From Clostridioides difficile (GTDB lineage Bacteria; Bacillota; Clostridia; Peptostreptococcales; Peptostreptococcaceae), in contig NZ_JRHN01000038.1 of NCBI RefSeq assembly GCF_001299635.1, forward strand, positions 186,001 through 250,000: a DNA stretch of 64,000 bases, written 5' to 3'. A program made the translations under genes and the position numbers. Below the pieces are notes generated by a model that worked only from the letters and a program-made list of their open reading frames with translations, had not been told where the DNA came from and searched no databases. This document shows positions 17,660-26,902 of this stretch, one piece after another. How positions within the stretch are numbered: the stretch's first letter is position 1; each line of letters opens with the position of its first letter.

Positions 17660-18859
17660 ATGAATAGATTAGTTGGGACTGTTTCAAGAGGGGTTAGAGC
17701 ACCTATTATAAGACAAGGAGATGACTTAGTCAAAATAGTTGTTGATTCTGTTTTAAATGCGTCAAAAAGTGAAAACTTTGAAGTTAGAGACAAAGATGTA
17801 ATTGCAGTTACAGAAGCTGTTGTAGCTAGAGCACAAGGAAATTATGCTCATGTTGATAATATTGCGACAGATGTAAAAGATAAATTTGGAGATGATACTG
17901 TTGGTGTTATATTCCCAATTTTAAGTAGAAACCGTTTTGCAATATGTTTAAAAGGAATTGCAAAAGGATGTAGAAAAGTTGTATTAATGTTAAGCTACCC
18001 TTCTGATGAAGTTGGAAACCATTTAATAAGTATTGATGAACTTGATGATAAAGGAATAAATCCTTGGTCAGATGTTTTAACAGAGGAAAAATATAGAGAG
18101 TTATTTGGATATAACAAACATACATTTACTGGCGTAGATTATGTTGATTATTATAAGAATTTAATTAAAGATTGTGGTGCAGAAGTAGAAATTATATTTG
18201 CCAATAATCCAAAAACTATTCTTGACTATACAACAAGTATTTTAACTTGTGATATACATACAAGACAAAGAACAAAGAGAATTTTAAAGCAAAATGGTGC
18301 TAAAAAAGTGTATTCTCTTGATGATATAATGACATCAAGTGTAGATGGTAGTGGGTATAATGACCAATACGGACTTTTAGGTTCAAACAAAGCTACAGAA
18401 GAAACAGTAAAATTATTCCCTATAAATTGTGATGAGGTTGTAAACAAAATTCAAGGTGACATAAAAGAAATCACAGGTAAAAATGTAGAAGTAATGGTTT
18501 ATGGAGATGGAGCTTTTAAAGACCCTGTAGGGAAAATATGGGAGTTAGCTGACCCAGTAGTATCTCCTGCTTATACAAAAGGTTTAGAAGGAACTCCAAA
18601 TGAAGTGAAATTAAAATATTTAGCAGATAATGATTTTGCTGACTTATCTGGTGATGAATTAAAAGAAGCTATTTCTAAATACATAGTTGAAAAAGATAAT
18701 AAATCTGATGATTTAACAGGAAATATGGTTTCTCAAGGTACTACTCCAAGAAGATTAACAGACCTTATAGGTTCTTTAGCAGATTTAACATCTGGAAGTG
18801 GAGATAAAGGTACTCCTATTATTTACATACAAGGATACTTTGACAATTATACAAAATAA
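17660..18859 (+). CDS. CofE-like protein (coenzyme F420-0:L-glutamate ligase family)
   Basis: A 399-residue protein. The N-terminal ~250 residues match the F420-0:gamma-glutamyl ligase fold: VRDKDVIAVTEAVVARAQGN, then FPILSRNRFAICLKGIAKGC, then GLLGSNKATEETVKLFP. The region VMVYGDGAFKDPVGKIWELA also fits. It is longer than archaeal CofE (about 250 residues). F420 synthesis is not known from this group of bacteria, so another glutamylation or related ligase substrate is likely; that is inference. The start is ATG at 17660 with GGAGG upstream; a TATAAT lies at 17604-17609 with a TTTACT 17 bases further up. It is divergent from a LysR regulator. Confidence 0.75.
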   Translation: MNRLVGTVSRGVRAPIIRQGDDLVKIVVDSVLNASKSENFEVRDKDVIAVTEAVVARAQGNYAHVDNIATDVKDKFGDDTVGVIFPILSRNRFAICLKGIAKGCRKVVLMLSYPSDEVGNHLISIDELDDKGINPWSDVLTEEKYRELFGYNKHTFTGVDYVDYYKNLIKDCGAEVEIIFANNPKTILDYTTSILTCDIHTRQRTKRILKQNGAKKVYSLDDIMTSSVDGSGYNDQYGLLGSNKATEETVKLFPINCDEVVNKIQGDIKEITGKNVEVMVYGDGAFKDPVGKIWELADPVVSPAYTKGLEGTPNEVKLKYLADNDFADLSGDELKEAISKYIVEKDNKSDDLTGNMVSQGTTPRRLTDLIGSLADLTSGSGDKGTPIIYIQGYFDNYTK

Positions 18860-18908
18860 TTTTTTTAAAGAGGATTTTATTTCTCTATATTAAATTTAAA
18901 ATTTATTA

Positions 18909-18954
18909 AAACCTCTTAATTGATACATTTTACTATGTATCAATTAAGAGGTTT
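18909..18954 (+). terminator. Strong terminator downstream of the CofE-like gene
   Basis: A 20-bp perfect inverted repeat (18909-18928 against 18935-18954) with a 6-base loop. The stem starts AAACCTCTT and is followed by a TTATTT tail. It also serves the convergent permease gene at 19032. Confidence 0.85.
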
Positions 18955-19031
18955 ATTTAATGACTCTAGAAATGACTAACTCTAAGGCATTTTTAGATTA
19001 TATAAACATTCTTATTTAGATTTATACAATT

Positions 19032-21587
19032 CTAGCTCTTGCTTATTTCTGATATAATATCATTTTTTAAAATTTGCTTTACTGGAATAATAACTGCAAC
19101 GATGCTGATAATAATATTTAAAACAATCATGCCTATATAGAGAGGTGCATTTACTTCAAAGATTGGATTTATATATAAATATATGCGTTTTACCATAAAA
19201 TAAATCATAAATTGTCCAATAATACTTCCAATTATCATTATAATACTTGCATATAATCCATATAAGAAACCTTCTCTCATCATCATAAGTAAAAAGCTAT
19301 TATCCGTAATACCCATAGCTCTTAAAATCCCAAATTCATGTCTTCTTGAAAAAACTAAGTAACTTACTGTATTGATAATATGAAACAGACTTATTGCTAG
19401 AAGTACAAATACAATACCATATATAAATAAAAGTTTTTGATTTAAATAGGTATTATTTTTTTCAATAGCTATGGTATAGTCTGTTACTATACATCTCTTT
19501 ATATTATTTACAACACTTTTTATATTTTCAGACAACTCTACGCTATTACTTTCTTTTGTCTTTTTTATACTTACTGAATTGTAATTTTCAATATTAAAGT
19601 TATTCTTCATTTGTTCATTTGTCATAACTATATCCATACCATAGTCGCCAATAAAATATATGTTATTAGCCATTACACGTTTTACAGTAGCAGCAACTAC
19701 AAATTCTTTTGTTACATAATCATCCTTATTTTCTTCTTTAAATTTAACAATTTCACCTGTTGGTTCCATTGTTTTTGGTACTTTAACCTTTATTGTATTT
19801 CCTGGTTTTATATCCACTGCATCATACATACCAGTCCCATCCATAGGTAATCTAACTATAACTTTATTATTTTTGACCATATCATCATGATTAACTTTTC
19901 CATCTATGACATAAGAATTTAGCCCTTCTAACATTCCATTGTTATATCCATATATATTGGTTTTTAAAAGGTATCCACCTTCACTTTGTTTTGTACAAAT
20001 ACCATTAAAAAAATTCTTTATTCTATAATCTTTCTCAAGAGGTTTAAAGAAGTCTTTCCAAAATAATTGTTTTTCTTTAATTTGTATAGCTCCAAACAAA
20101 TACTTTACTGGATAAACTCGTGATAATCCCTCAACCTCATTGAGTCTTGAAATTTTACCTTTAGGTATACCTATATCAAAATCGGTTGTTTGCATAGTTA
20201 CTTGGTAGTCAGAATTTAAACCATCATCAGCTTTCATTGTAAGTTCATTATTATTTTTAGTAAGCTGTATAGAGTAACTGGAACATAGGAAAATAATCCC
20301 ACCAAGTGACAATGAAAATAAAATACCCACAAACATTCCCTTTTTTTGAGTCATGTATTTATGAGATAGTACCTTTGTCATATTAGAATGTCTTACACTT
20401 TCTAAAGTCCTTTTTTGCTTATTAGTGACCTTAAAATTTTTCATGGATTCTATACTAGAATATTTATTTAATTGATGTACAACACGCACAGTAATTATAA
20501 TTAACAGTAATAAAATAAATAAGAATCCCAAATAAATAGATTTTTCGCTTATAAAAAATGCTCCTGGAGTAATATCACTGCTCAAAAATATATGTGGAAA
20601 TCGTTCATATATTGTAGATGCTACTCCAATACCCAATATACAACCTATAGGAAATCCAATAATAAAAAGTAAAAATAACTCTAAAAATAGTAAGAATAAG
20701 AGTTGTTTATTATTGGCACCTAATACTTCTAAAACTCCATATTGTGATATTCTCTGAAGTATTGAAACGTGGAAAATACTATATACTGCTGCTGCGCCAA
20801 ATACTCCAACAAGTAAGATAATTGCATTTGTATTTAGCTCTAGATTTTTTAAGAACTCAAATATATTATATTTTTCTATGCCTTTTGGAGGCTTTACTCC
20901 AAATTCAATTGATAAGTGCCAATTTACACGAGCGTTTTCTTTTGATATATTGAATTTTTTTATAAATTTAGAGTTTTGCTTATTTATATTTTTATTTTCA
21001 TCATACTTTACATAAACTAAATAAGAATTATTTTCTTTAGGTTGTGAATAATCATTTACAAATCCTTGCATATCAGTTTTGGGATTTGTAAGATTTGATA
21101 AAATACCACATAATTTATAAGTTTTACCATCTAATTTAATTGTCGTTCCAATCTCTTTTTTTACATTTAAATTATTTAGTGAATCTGTGTCAAAAGCTAT
21201 CTCTCCATCTTTACTAGGAAGACTTCCTTGCAATAATTTTCTACCTGTCATATCTAGGTATGATGAATCTGCATTTAAAAATTCTATAATAAAAGGTTCA
21301 TCTATATGAGATTTAGCATTTGTAACTCCAAGTTTATCTATAGTGTATTTTTTTGATTTTTTATTTTCTTTAATTTTTTTTAGTTGTTTCTCGTTTACTT
21401 TATAGTAAAAATGATAATTTCCACTATCTTCCCTTATTTTTTCGATTGCACTTTTATTTGCACTATGAACTAGAGAACCAATTCCTGTCAAGAGTGCTAC
21501 TGATAATACTATGCTTAAAAATATAGATATAGATTGTTTTTTATAATGTTTAATATATTGAATTGCAAACTTTATCAAAGACATCAT
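19032..21587 (-). CDS. ABC transporter permease, FtsX family (module 2)
   Basis: An 851-residue permease with a membrane helix near the N-terminus (about 17-38) and an extracytoplasmic domain to about 235. The first FtsX block contains ILQRISQYGVLEVLGANNKQ. A second helix (about 415-435) and a second extracytoplasmic domain follow. The C-terminal FtsX block starts FSRRHEFGILRAMGITDNSF. The start ATG overlaps the stop of the ATPase gene by 4 bases (ATGA), showing translational coupling. It is the last gene of the response regulator-kinase-ATPase-permease operon, a design typical of antimicrobial-peptide sensing and resistance modules; the ligand is not known. Confidence 0.9.
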   Translation of the reverse strand: MMSLIKFAIQYIKHYKKQSISIFLSIVLSVALLTGIGSLVHSANKSAIEKIREDSGNYHFYYKVNEKQLKKIKENKKSKKYTIDKLGVTNAKSHIDEPFIIEFLNADSSYLDMTGRKLLQGSLPSKDGEIAFDTDSLNNLNVKKEIGTTIKLDGKTYKLCGILSNLTNPKTDMQGFVNDYSQPKENNSYLVYVKYDENKNINKQNSKFIKKFNISKENARVNWHLSIEFGVKPPKGIEKYNIFEFLKNLELNTNAIILLVGVFGAAAVYSIFHVSILQRISQYGVLEVLGANNKQLLFLLFLELFLLFIIGFPIGCILGIGVASTIYERFPHIFLSSDITPGAFFISEKSIYLGFLFILLLLIIITVRVVHQLNKYSSIESMKNFKVTNKQKRTLESVRHSNMTKVLSHKYMTQKKGMFVGILFSLSLGGIIFLCSSYSIQLTKNNNELTMKADDGLNSDYQVTMQTTDFDIGIPKGKISRLNEVEGLSRVYPVKYLFGAIQIKEKQLFWKDFFKPLEKDYRIKNFFNGICTKQSEGGYLLKTNIYGYNNGMLEGLNSYVIDGKVNHDDMVKNNKVIVRLPMDGTGMYDAVDIKPGNTIKVKVPKTMEPTGEIVKFKEENKDDYVTKEFVVAATVKRVMANNIYFIGDYGMDIVMTNEQMKNNFNIENYNSVSIKKTKESNSVELSENIKSVVNNIKRCIVTDYTIAIEKNNTYLNQKLLFIYGIVFVLLAISLFHIINTVSYLVFSRRHEFGILRAMGITDNSFLLMMMREGFLYGLYASIIMIIGSIIGQFMIYFMVKRIYLYINPIFEVNAPLYIGMIVLNIIISIVAVIIPVKQILKNDIISEISKS

Positions 21588-22270
21588 AGTACTCCACCAC
21601 CATTATTTACTACAATTCCATCTTCAATATGTATAATTGAATCACATACTTGTGCTATATTTTCATTATGTGTTACCATCAGTATCGTTTGATGAAATTT
21701 TGCACTACTTTCTTTTAATAAACATACTACTTCCATTGTGGTTTTACTATCAAGATTTCCAGTTGGTTCATCTGCTAATATAAGTGCAGGTTTATTTGCT
21801 AAAGCCCTAGCAATTGCTACTCTTTGTTGCTGTCCACCAGAAAGCTCATTTGGAAACTTTAGACGCTTATCCCAAATCCCCAATGTATTCATCAACATTT
21901 CAATATATTCATGGTCTACATTATTTCCTCTATCTAATGTAACAGGAAGAGTTATATTATCATAAGTGTTCAGTACTGGTATTAAACTGTAGTTTTGAAA
22001 TATAAACCCTATATTTCTTCTTCTAAATACTGTTAAATCTTTTTTTCCTATTTTAGATATATTCTTTCCTTTAATTATTACATCACCTGATGTTGGATTA
22101 TCTAATCCACCTATAATGTTTAATAATGTGCTTTTACCAGAACCAGAAGTTCCAACTATAGCAGTAAACGTAGCTCGTTCAATTTCTATACTTACTCCAT
22201 TTAAAGCTTTGACTTTAGTCTCATCTTTTCCATAGTGTTTTACTAAATTATTCGTCATTAATATACTCAT
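21584..22270 (-). CDS. ABC transporter ATP-binding protein (module 2)
   Basis: A 228-residue ATPase with Walker [10 protein letters not shown], signature [15 protein letters not shown], Walker [14 protein letters not shown] and H-loop ILMVTHNENIA. The start is ATG at 22270 with AAAGGAG about 8 bases upstream. The stop overlaps the permease start by 4 bases. A 77-base gap separates it from the kinase stop. Confidence 0.92.
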   Translation of the reverse strand: MSILMTNNLVKHYGKDETKVKALNGVSIEIERATFTAIVGTSGSGKSTLLNIIGGLDNPTSGDVIIKGKNISKIGKKDLTVFRRRNIGFIFQNYSLIPVLNTYDNITLPVTLDRGNNVDHEYIEMLMNTLGIWDKRLKFPNELSGGQQQRVAIARALANKPALILADEPTGNLDSKTTMEVVCLLKESSAKFHQTILMVTHNENIAQVCDSIIHIEDGIVVNNGGGVL

Positions 22271-22347
22271 TTAATTTCTCCTTTCAGTACAGGTATATGT
22301 TCTTATAAGATATTGTAAATGACGATAATTACACTCATCCTACAAAG

Positions 22348-23256
22348 TTAATTTAAACTCTTACAGTTTTGTAAGAAGATACTAAAACAACTTCCATTTC
22401 CTAACTTAGATTCTACTATAATATTCCCATTTTCTTTTTCTAAAATTAACCTTGCAAGATATAGACCAATCCCTGTTCCATTTTGATTTTCTACATTCTT
22501 GCTTCTATAAAACCTTTTAAAAATATCATTTAACTCTTTACTATCAATGCCTATTCCTTCATCTTTAATAGTGATTTTAGTATACAATTCCATTTTTATT
22601 ATAGAGACAGTAATTACACTATTTGATGGTGAGTATTTTATTGCATTTTCTAATACATTTACAATTGCTTCTATAGTCCATTTTTTATTATGGACTAGCT
22701 TTACATCTGAAAATGGTTCTAGACTTATCCTTATATTTTTAGCCTCTGCTTTATTAAAAACAGTACTAATACTTTGCAGAATAGTATCTTTTATTAACAG
22801 TTCCTCTACCTCAAAATTAATGACTCCATCTTCTAATTTAGTCATCTTAAATAGAGATTGTAATAACCAATCAATCTTAAAGGTTTCATTTTTCATCTTT
22901 TGTAAAAACTCCTTTTTCTGTGATGTAGAAATATTCATATTCTCCAGAAGTTCGCAATAAATAGTTATATTTGAAAGTGGAGTTTTTAATTGATGTGACA
23001 TATTTGAGATTAAACTTTTAATTGCTTCTTTTTCTAATTTTGACTGTTCTACTTCTATTTCTATCATATCTTTAACTTTTTTTACTTGGTGAGAAATTTT
23101 TGATAATCTTGTATCTTTAGTATCTGAATAAGTAATTTCTTTACCTTCCAATATTTGATTTAACATTAAGCTCAATTCATCATATCTATTTTGATTTTTT
23201 TTAGTGATTATGATACATATAGCTACTATACATATCATAAAAGCTAATACCATCAT
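22348..23256 (-). CDS. Sensor histidine kinase (module 2)
   Basis: A 302-residue kinase with one clear N-terminal membrane helix (MMVLAFMICIVAICIIIT) and almost no extracytoplasmic domain. Such an intramembrane-sensing kinase usually depends on its partner ABC permease to detect the peptide. The H box is ISNMSHQLKTPLSNITIYCE. The HATPase domain has an N box (IVNVLENAIKYSP), G1 (DEGIGI) and G2 (NGTGIGLYLAR). It starts one base after the response regulator stop, with GAGG inside the upstream gene. Confidence 0.9.
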   Translation of the reverse strand: MMVLAFMICIVAICIIITKKNQNRYDELSLMLNQILEGKEITYSDTKDTRLSKISHQVKKVKDMIEIEVEQSKLEKEAIKSLISNMSHQLKTPLSNITIYCELLENMNISTSQKKEFLQKMKNETFKIDWLLQSLFKMTKLEDGVINFEVEELLIKDTILQSISTVFNKAEAKNIRISLEPFSDVKLVHNKKWTIEAIVNVLENAIKYSPSNSVITVSIIKMELYTKITIKDEGIGIDSKELNDIFKRFYRSKNVENQNGTGIGLYLARLILEKENGNIIVESKLGNGSCFSIFLQNCKSLN

Positions 23257-23257
23257 C

Positions 23258-23929
23258 TTATTCTACCTCGTTCCATAGATACCCCATTCCATAAGCTGTT
23301 TTTATATATTTTGGATTAGATGGATTATCTTCTACTTTTATTCTAAGTCTTCTTATATTTACAGATACAATATTCTCATCAACATAATTTTCTTCACTAT
23401 CCCAAATATGATGCAAAATTTGTTCCTTTAATAATATCTGACCTTTATTTTCAATTAGGTAACTTAGAAGCTTATATTCTACAGAGCTAAGTTCTAAACA
23501 TTCTTCATTTTTATATACTCTAAGTAAGTTTTGGTCCAATTTTATTCCATTAGAATATATTACTTTATTATTTAATTTTTTTCTTATTGCTACTTTAACC
23601 CTTGCCTTTAATACAGATAAAGAGAATGGTTTTGTAATGTAATCATCAAGTCCTATTTCTAATCCTTTTACCTCATCAATTTCTGAATCTCTTGCAGTAA
23701 GCATTATAATTGGTGTATCTGACTTTTCTCTTATTAACTTACACACATCAAATCCATTTCCATCTGGGAGATTACAGTCCAAAATTATAAGGTCTATATT
23801 TTTATTATTAAATACATGCAATCCTTCTTGTACTGTGTAAGCCTTAAATACATTAAATCCATCACTTTCAAACGCATAAAAAAGGCCTTCGTTTAAGTTT
23901 ATATCATCCTCAATAATTAATAAGTTCAA
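23258..23929 (-). CDS. OmpR-family response regulator (module 2)
   Basis: A 223-residue regulator. The receiver domain has the acidic pair E7/D8-D9 and phospho-acceptor D51 (LIILDCNLPDG), and the conserved K in DYITKPFSLSVL. The winged-helix DNA-binding domain (about 130-220) ends IKTAYGMGYLWNEVE. The start is TTG at 23929 with AAGGAG 8 bases upstream. It is the first gene of the operon and should control the ABC genes behind it. Confidence 0.93.
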   Translation of the reverse strand: MNLLIIEDDINLNEGLFYAFESDGFNVFKAYTVQEGLHVFNNKNIDLIILDCNLPDGNGFDVCKLIREKSDTPIIMLTARDSEIDEVKGLEIGLDDYITKPFSLSVLKARVKVAIRKKLNNKVIYSNGIKLDQNLLRVYKNEECLELSSVEYKLLSYLIENKGQILLKEQILHHIWDSEENYVDENIVSVNIRRLRIKVEDNPSNPKYIKTAYGMGYLWNEVE

Positions 23930-24052
23930 TTTTACACTCCTTTAAATTTTAATTATTTTTGTCTTGTTATAGTTTTAATATATATTTATTTCACTAAAAA
24001 GACTGTAATTAAATTTGTTTTTCAAATCTAGTTACAGTCTTATATCTTGTAC

Positions 24053-24700
24053 TTACTCTTCATTCTTAGAATATGCCTCATAAAACATTTTGATTGAATC
24101 TAAATTATCATCAGTTATAATAGGTACACCACTTGCACTTAAAAATTCAGATAAAAATTCAATACGCTTGAAATATTTTTCTGTACTATCTCTAAATAAT
24201 ATTGGGTCTAGCCAAATATTAATTAAAATTATGAATACTTCAGATACTTCATCTGGATAATCTGTTTTAAAAATACCTTCTTCTACGCCTTGCTTTATTA
24301 GACAAGATAATAAAGGAGTTATTTCAATAGTAGATGCTCGTATATTCTTTATAAAAAAAGTTGGTTTTTTTTGACTGCACATATAATCAATCAATTTTTT
24401 TCTTATTTCTGAACTAGATATATATAAAATAAATTCAGATATTTTTTCTCTAACAGTTAACTTAGGATTGTTTAATAATGACTTTAGATTTTCAACTTCT
24501 ACTCTTAAACTATTTAATACTATCTCTTCAAATAGCATTTCCTTGTCTTTAAAATGATAATACACAGCCTCTTTAGATATATCAAGAGTATCAACGATTT
24601 GTTGCATAGTTACATCATCATAATCTTGCTCTTCAAATATTTTCCATGCGACTTCTAGTATCTGATTTTTTATTTTATCAGAGTATTTATTTCTTGACAT
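24053..24700 (-). CDS. TetR family transcriptional regulator
   Basis: A 215-residue regulator. The N-terminal helix-turn-helix (about 10-55) contains DYDDVTMQQIVDTLDISKEA and VYYHFKDKEMLFEEI; the rest is an all-helical ligand domain. The ATG start has AAGAAG upstream. A perfect TACTAAT-C-ATTAGTA palindrome lies 30-44 bases upstream, where it could autoregulate. It is divergent from the iron-sulfur protein gene at 24993, its likely target. Confidence 0.9.
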   Translation of the reverse strand: MSRNKYSDKIKNQILEVAWKIFEEQDYDDVTMQQIVDTLDISKEAVYYHFKDKEMLFEEIVLNSLRVEVENLKSLLNNPKLTVREKISEFILYISSSEIRKKLIDYMCSQKKPTFFIKNIRASTIEITPLLSCLIKQGVEEGIFKTDYPDEVSEVFIILINIWLDPILFRDSTEKYFKRIEFLSEFLSASGVPIITDDNLDSIKMFYEAYSKNEE

Positions 24701-24729
24701 ATAAATTCACTTCTTTCTTTATTAGTTTA

Positions 24730-24744
24730 TACTAATCATTAGTA
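24730..24744. promoter_or_regulatory. Perfect palindromic operator for the TetR regulator
   Basis: TACTAATCATTAGTA, 7-bp arms around one central base, 30 bases upstream of the TetR start in the divergent intergenic region. Confidence 0.65.
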
Positions 24745-24992
24745 CATTAATTATAATAAGATTCTTTACAATATGTCAACACACTCCATTTAAAGACAAC
24801 AAAACGTATTTGCTCCTAATTTTTTTAATATTAATATAATTTCCTTATAAAAATATTATAATTAATTATGTAGTTATACATTTCTCAATTTAACTACACT
24901 TAAATTGAAAATACAACGTTGTTCTTATATAATTAAATTATACAACAATAATGATATATTTTTTAAGTATATTTTTACTAGGGGGAATAGAG

Positions 24993-26057
24993 ATGAAAAG
25001 GGTTGATGAAAGAAATACTATGTTTGCAAGGGCAAATTATAAAAAGGATAGTACTGCTTATAATGACTATTATAAGCAAAATCCTGAGAAAAAAGAAATT
25101 GATGATAGTATAAGAAGCAGACCAAACTTATGTAGCGAAGGAACAATGACTTACAACAAAGTAAATTCTCCAATGGCAAGTAGTGCATTTGATTTTTTAT
25201 CTGATATAAAGTCCTTATGTGAAGGAAACGTTTCTGACACAAAAGTAGATGTAGACGCAAAATCAATGACAAAAAAAATAAAAGGTTTTGCAAAACAATA
25301 TGGTGCTTCTGTAGTTGGTATAACTAAATTAAAAGACTATCATATTTATACAAATAGGGGAAGACATGAAGAAAATTATGGAGAAGAAGTTAATCTGACT
25401 CACAAGTATGCTATTGTATTTGGATGTGAAATGGATAAAGAAATGATAAATAGAGCACCAATGATATGTGAAGTTATAGAAACATCAAAGTGTTATGTAG
25501 ATGCTTCTATTGTTGGAATGATTTTAAGTTACTACATAAGAAACTTAGGATATGATGCCAGAAATCATATGGATGCTAACTATTTAGTAATGCCTGTTTT
25601 TATAGCTCGTGATGCTGGTCTGGGCGATATAGGAAGAAATGCTATTCTTACAAATAAAGATTATGGTTCTAGACTTAGATTAGGTGTTGTTACTACAGAT
25701 ATTCCACTTTTAGAAGATGAATATGTTGATTTTGGATTAGAAGATTTTTGCAAGGTCTGTAAAAAATGTTCTTTTAACTGTCCTTCTCACTCACTTTCTA
25801 ATGATATTAAGATTAGTGATGATGGAAAGTATAATTGGGTAATTGAACATGAAACATGTTATATTAAATGGAGATATTTAGGTACAGATTGTGGTATGTG
25901 TATATCTGCTTGCCCATTCAGCCAAAATCTTGAAACTATAAAAAATACCACTTCTTTTAAGGGTAATAATGAACTTATTGAAAAAGCTTTAGATGAGTAT
26001 ACTTCAAAATTTGGTAAAAGAATATTTGTACCTGGCAACCCTTCTTGGTTAAAATAG
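24993..26057 (+). CDS. Cytoplasmic 4Fe-4S protein related to reductive dehalogenases
   Basis: A 354-residue protein. The start is ATG at 24993 with AGGGGGA 6-8 bases upstream; the ATG at 24951 adds a leader with no ribosome binding site. The middle region (about 120-260) has the RdhA-like core: AIVFGCEMDKEMINRAP and DAGLGDIGRNAILTNKDYGS. Two ferredoxin clusters follow, CKVCKKCSFNCP and CGMCISACPF. No twin-arginine signal is present, so it is cytoplasmic, unlike respiratory dehalogenases. The corrinoid-binding fold is shared with epoxyqueuosine reductase QueG, another possible relation. Divergent TetR control suggests induction by a small molecule. The substrate is unknown. Confidence 0.78.
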   Translation: MKRVDERNTMFARANYKKDSTAYNDYYKQNPEKKEIDDSIRSRPNLCSEGTMTYNKVNSPMASSAFDFLSDIKSLCEGNVSDTKVDVDAKSMTKKIKGFAKQYGASVVGITKLKDYHIYTNRGRHEENYGEEVNLTHKYAIVFGCEMDKEMINRAPMICEVIETSKCYVDASIVGMILSYYIRNLGYDARNHMDANYLVMPVFIARDAGLGDIGRNAILTNKDYGSRLRLGVVTTDIPLLEDEYVDFGLEDFCKVCKKCSFNCPSHSLSNDIKISDDGKYNWVIEHETCYIKWRYLGTDCGMCISACPFSQNLETIKNTTSFKGNNELIEKALDEYTSKFGKRIFVPGNPSWLK

Positions 26058-26074
26058 TTCTACTTAGTCAAGAG

Positions 26075-26108
26075 TCTGTCCTATGATGAATTATAGGACA
26101 GATTTTTT
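26075..26108 (+). terminator. Terminator downstream of the Fe-S protein gene
   Basis: A 10-bp perfect stem, TCTGTCCTAT / ATAGGACAGA, with an 8-base loop, followed by TTTTTT. Confidence 0.85.
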
Positions 26109-26176
26109 ATTAAATACATAGATTATAAAGGATTTTTTCTTGACTATAACAATTCAGCAATATTTTAAATTTATAA

Positions 26177-26196
26177 TTGACATTATAAAATGTCAA
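26177..26196 (+). promoter_or_regulatory. Inverted repeat upstream of response regulator (module 3)
   Basis: TTGACATT-ATAA-AATGTCAA, a perfect 8-bp inverted repeat ending 19 bases before the response regulator ATG. It is a good candidate for an autoregulatory operator. Confidence 0.5.
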
Positions 26197-26215
26197 ACAT
26201 AAAAGGAGTATATAT

Positions 26216-26902
26216 ATGGAAAAGATATTGATTGTGGAAGATGATACTATATTAAATAAAACTCTGTCATATAACCTAACAGAAGATGGATATTTGATTA
26301 CTTCAAAATTTACAGCTATTTCTGCATTAAAGTCTATTATGGAGTATAAATTCGACTTAATCATTTTAGATGTTAATTTACCAGATAAGAGTGGATTTGA
26401 ATTATGTAAAGAAATTAAGATGAATTGTGATATACCAATAATTTTTTTAACAGCTAATGATATGGAATACGATATGATTAAAGGTTATGAGCTTGGAGCT
26501 TTAGATTATATAACAAAACCCTTTAATATAAATGTATTTAAGCAGAAAGTAAAAGCTCTTTTAAATCATATTACAATAAAAACAAAACAAGATTGCTATG
26601 ATGATGGATATCTTGAAATTAACTTTTCTGAGCTATCAGCCAACATAAATGGAAATCAAATTATATTTACTCCATTAGAGTTTCGTACATTGAAGCTATT
26701 TACTGAAAATCCTAAAAACATATTAACAAGAAAAATACTTTTAGAAAAACTCTGGGATATAGATGCTAACTTTGTAGATGAACATACTTTAACATCTGTT
26801 ATAAGTAGAATTAGAAGTAAGATTGAAAAGGATAATTTTCAATATATTAAAACAGTATATGGTATGGGGTATATGTGGTTGGGTGAAAGAAATGAAGTTT
26901 AA
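26216..26902 (+). CDS. OmpR-family response regulator (module 3)
   Basis: A 228-residue regulator with receiver residues E8/D9-D10, phospho-acceptor D52 (LILDVNLPDKSG), the conserved lysine in DYITKPFNI, and a winged-helix domain ending in IKTVYGMGYMWLGERNE. The ATG start has AAGGAG 8-9 bases upstream. It is the first gene of a second complete regulator-kinase-ATPase-permease set, on the opposite strand from module 2. The overlap with the kinase start is 11 bases. Confidence 0.93.
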   Translation: MEKILIVEDDTILNKTLSYNLTEDGYLITSKFTAISALKSIMEYKFDLIILDVNLPDKSGFELCKEIKMNCDIPIIFLTANDMEYDMIKGYELGALDYITKPFNINVFKQKVKALLNHITIKTKQDCYDDGYLEINFSELSANINGNQIIFTPLEFRTLKLFTENPKNILTRKILLEKLWDIDANFVDEHTLTSVISRIRSKIEKDNFQYIKTVYGMGYMWLGERNEV

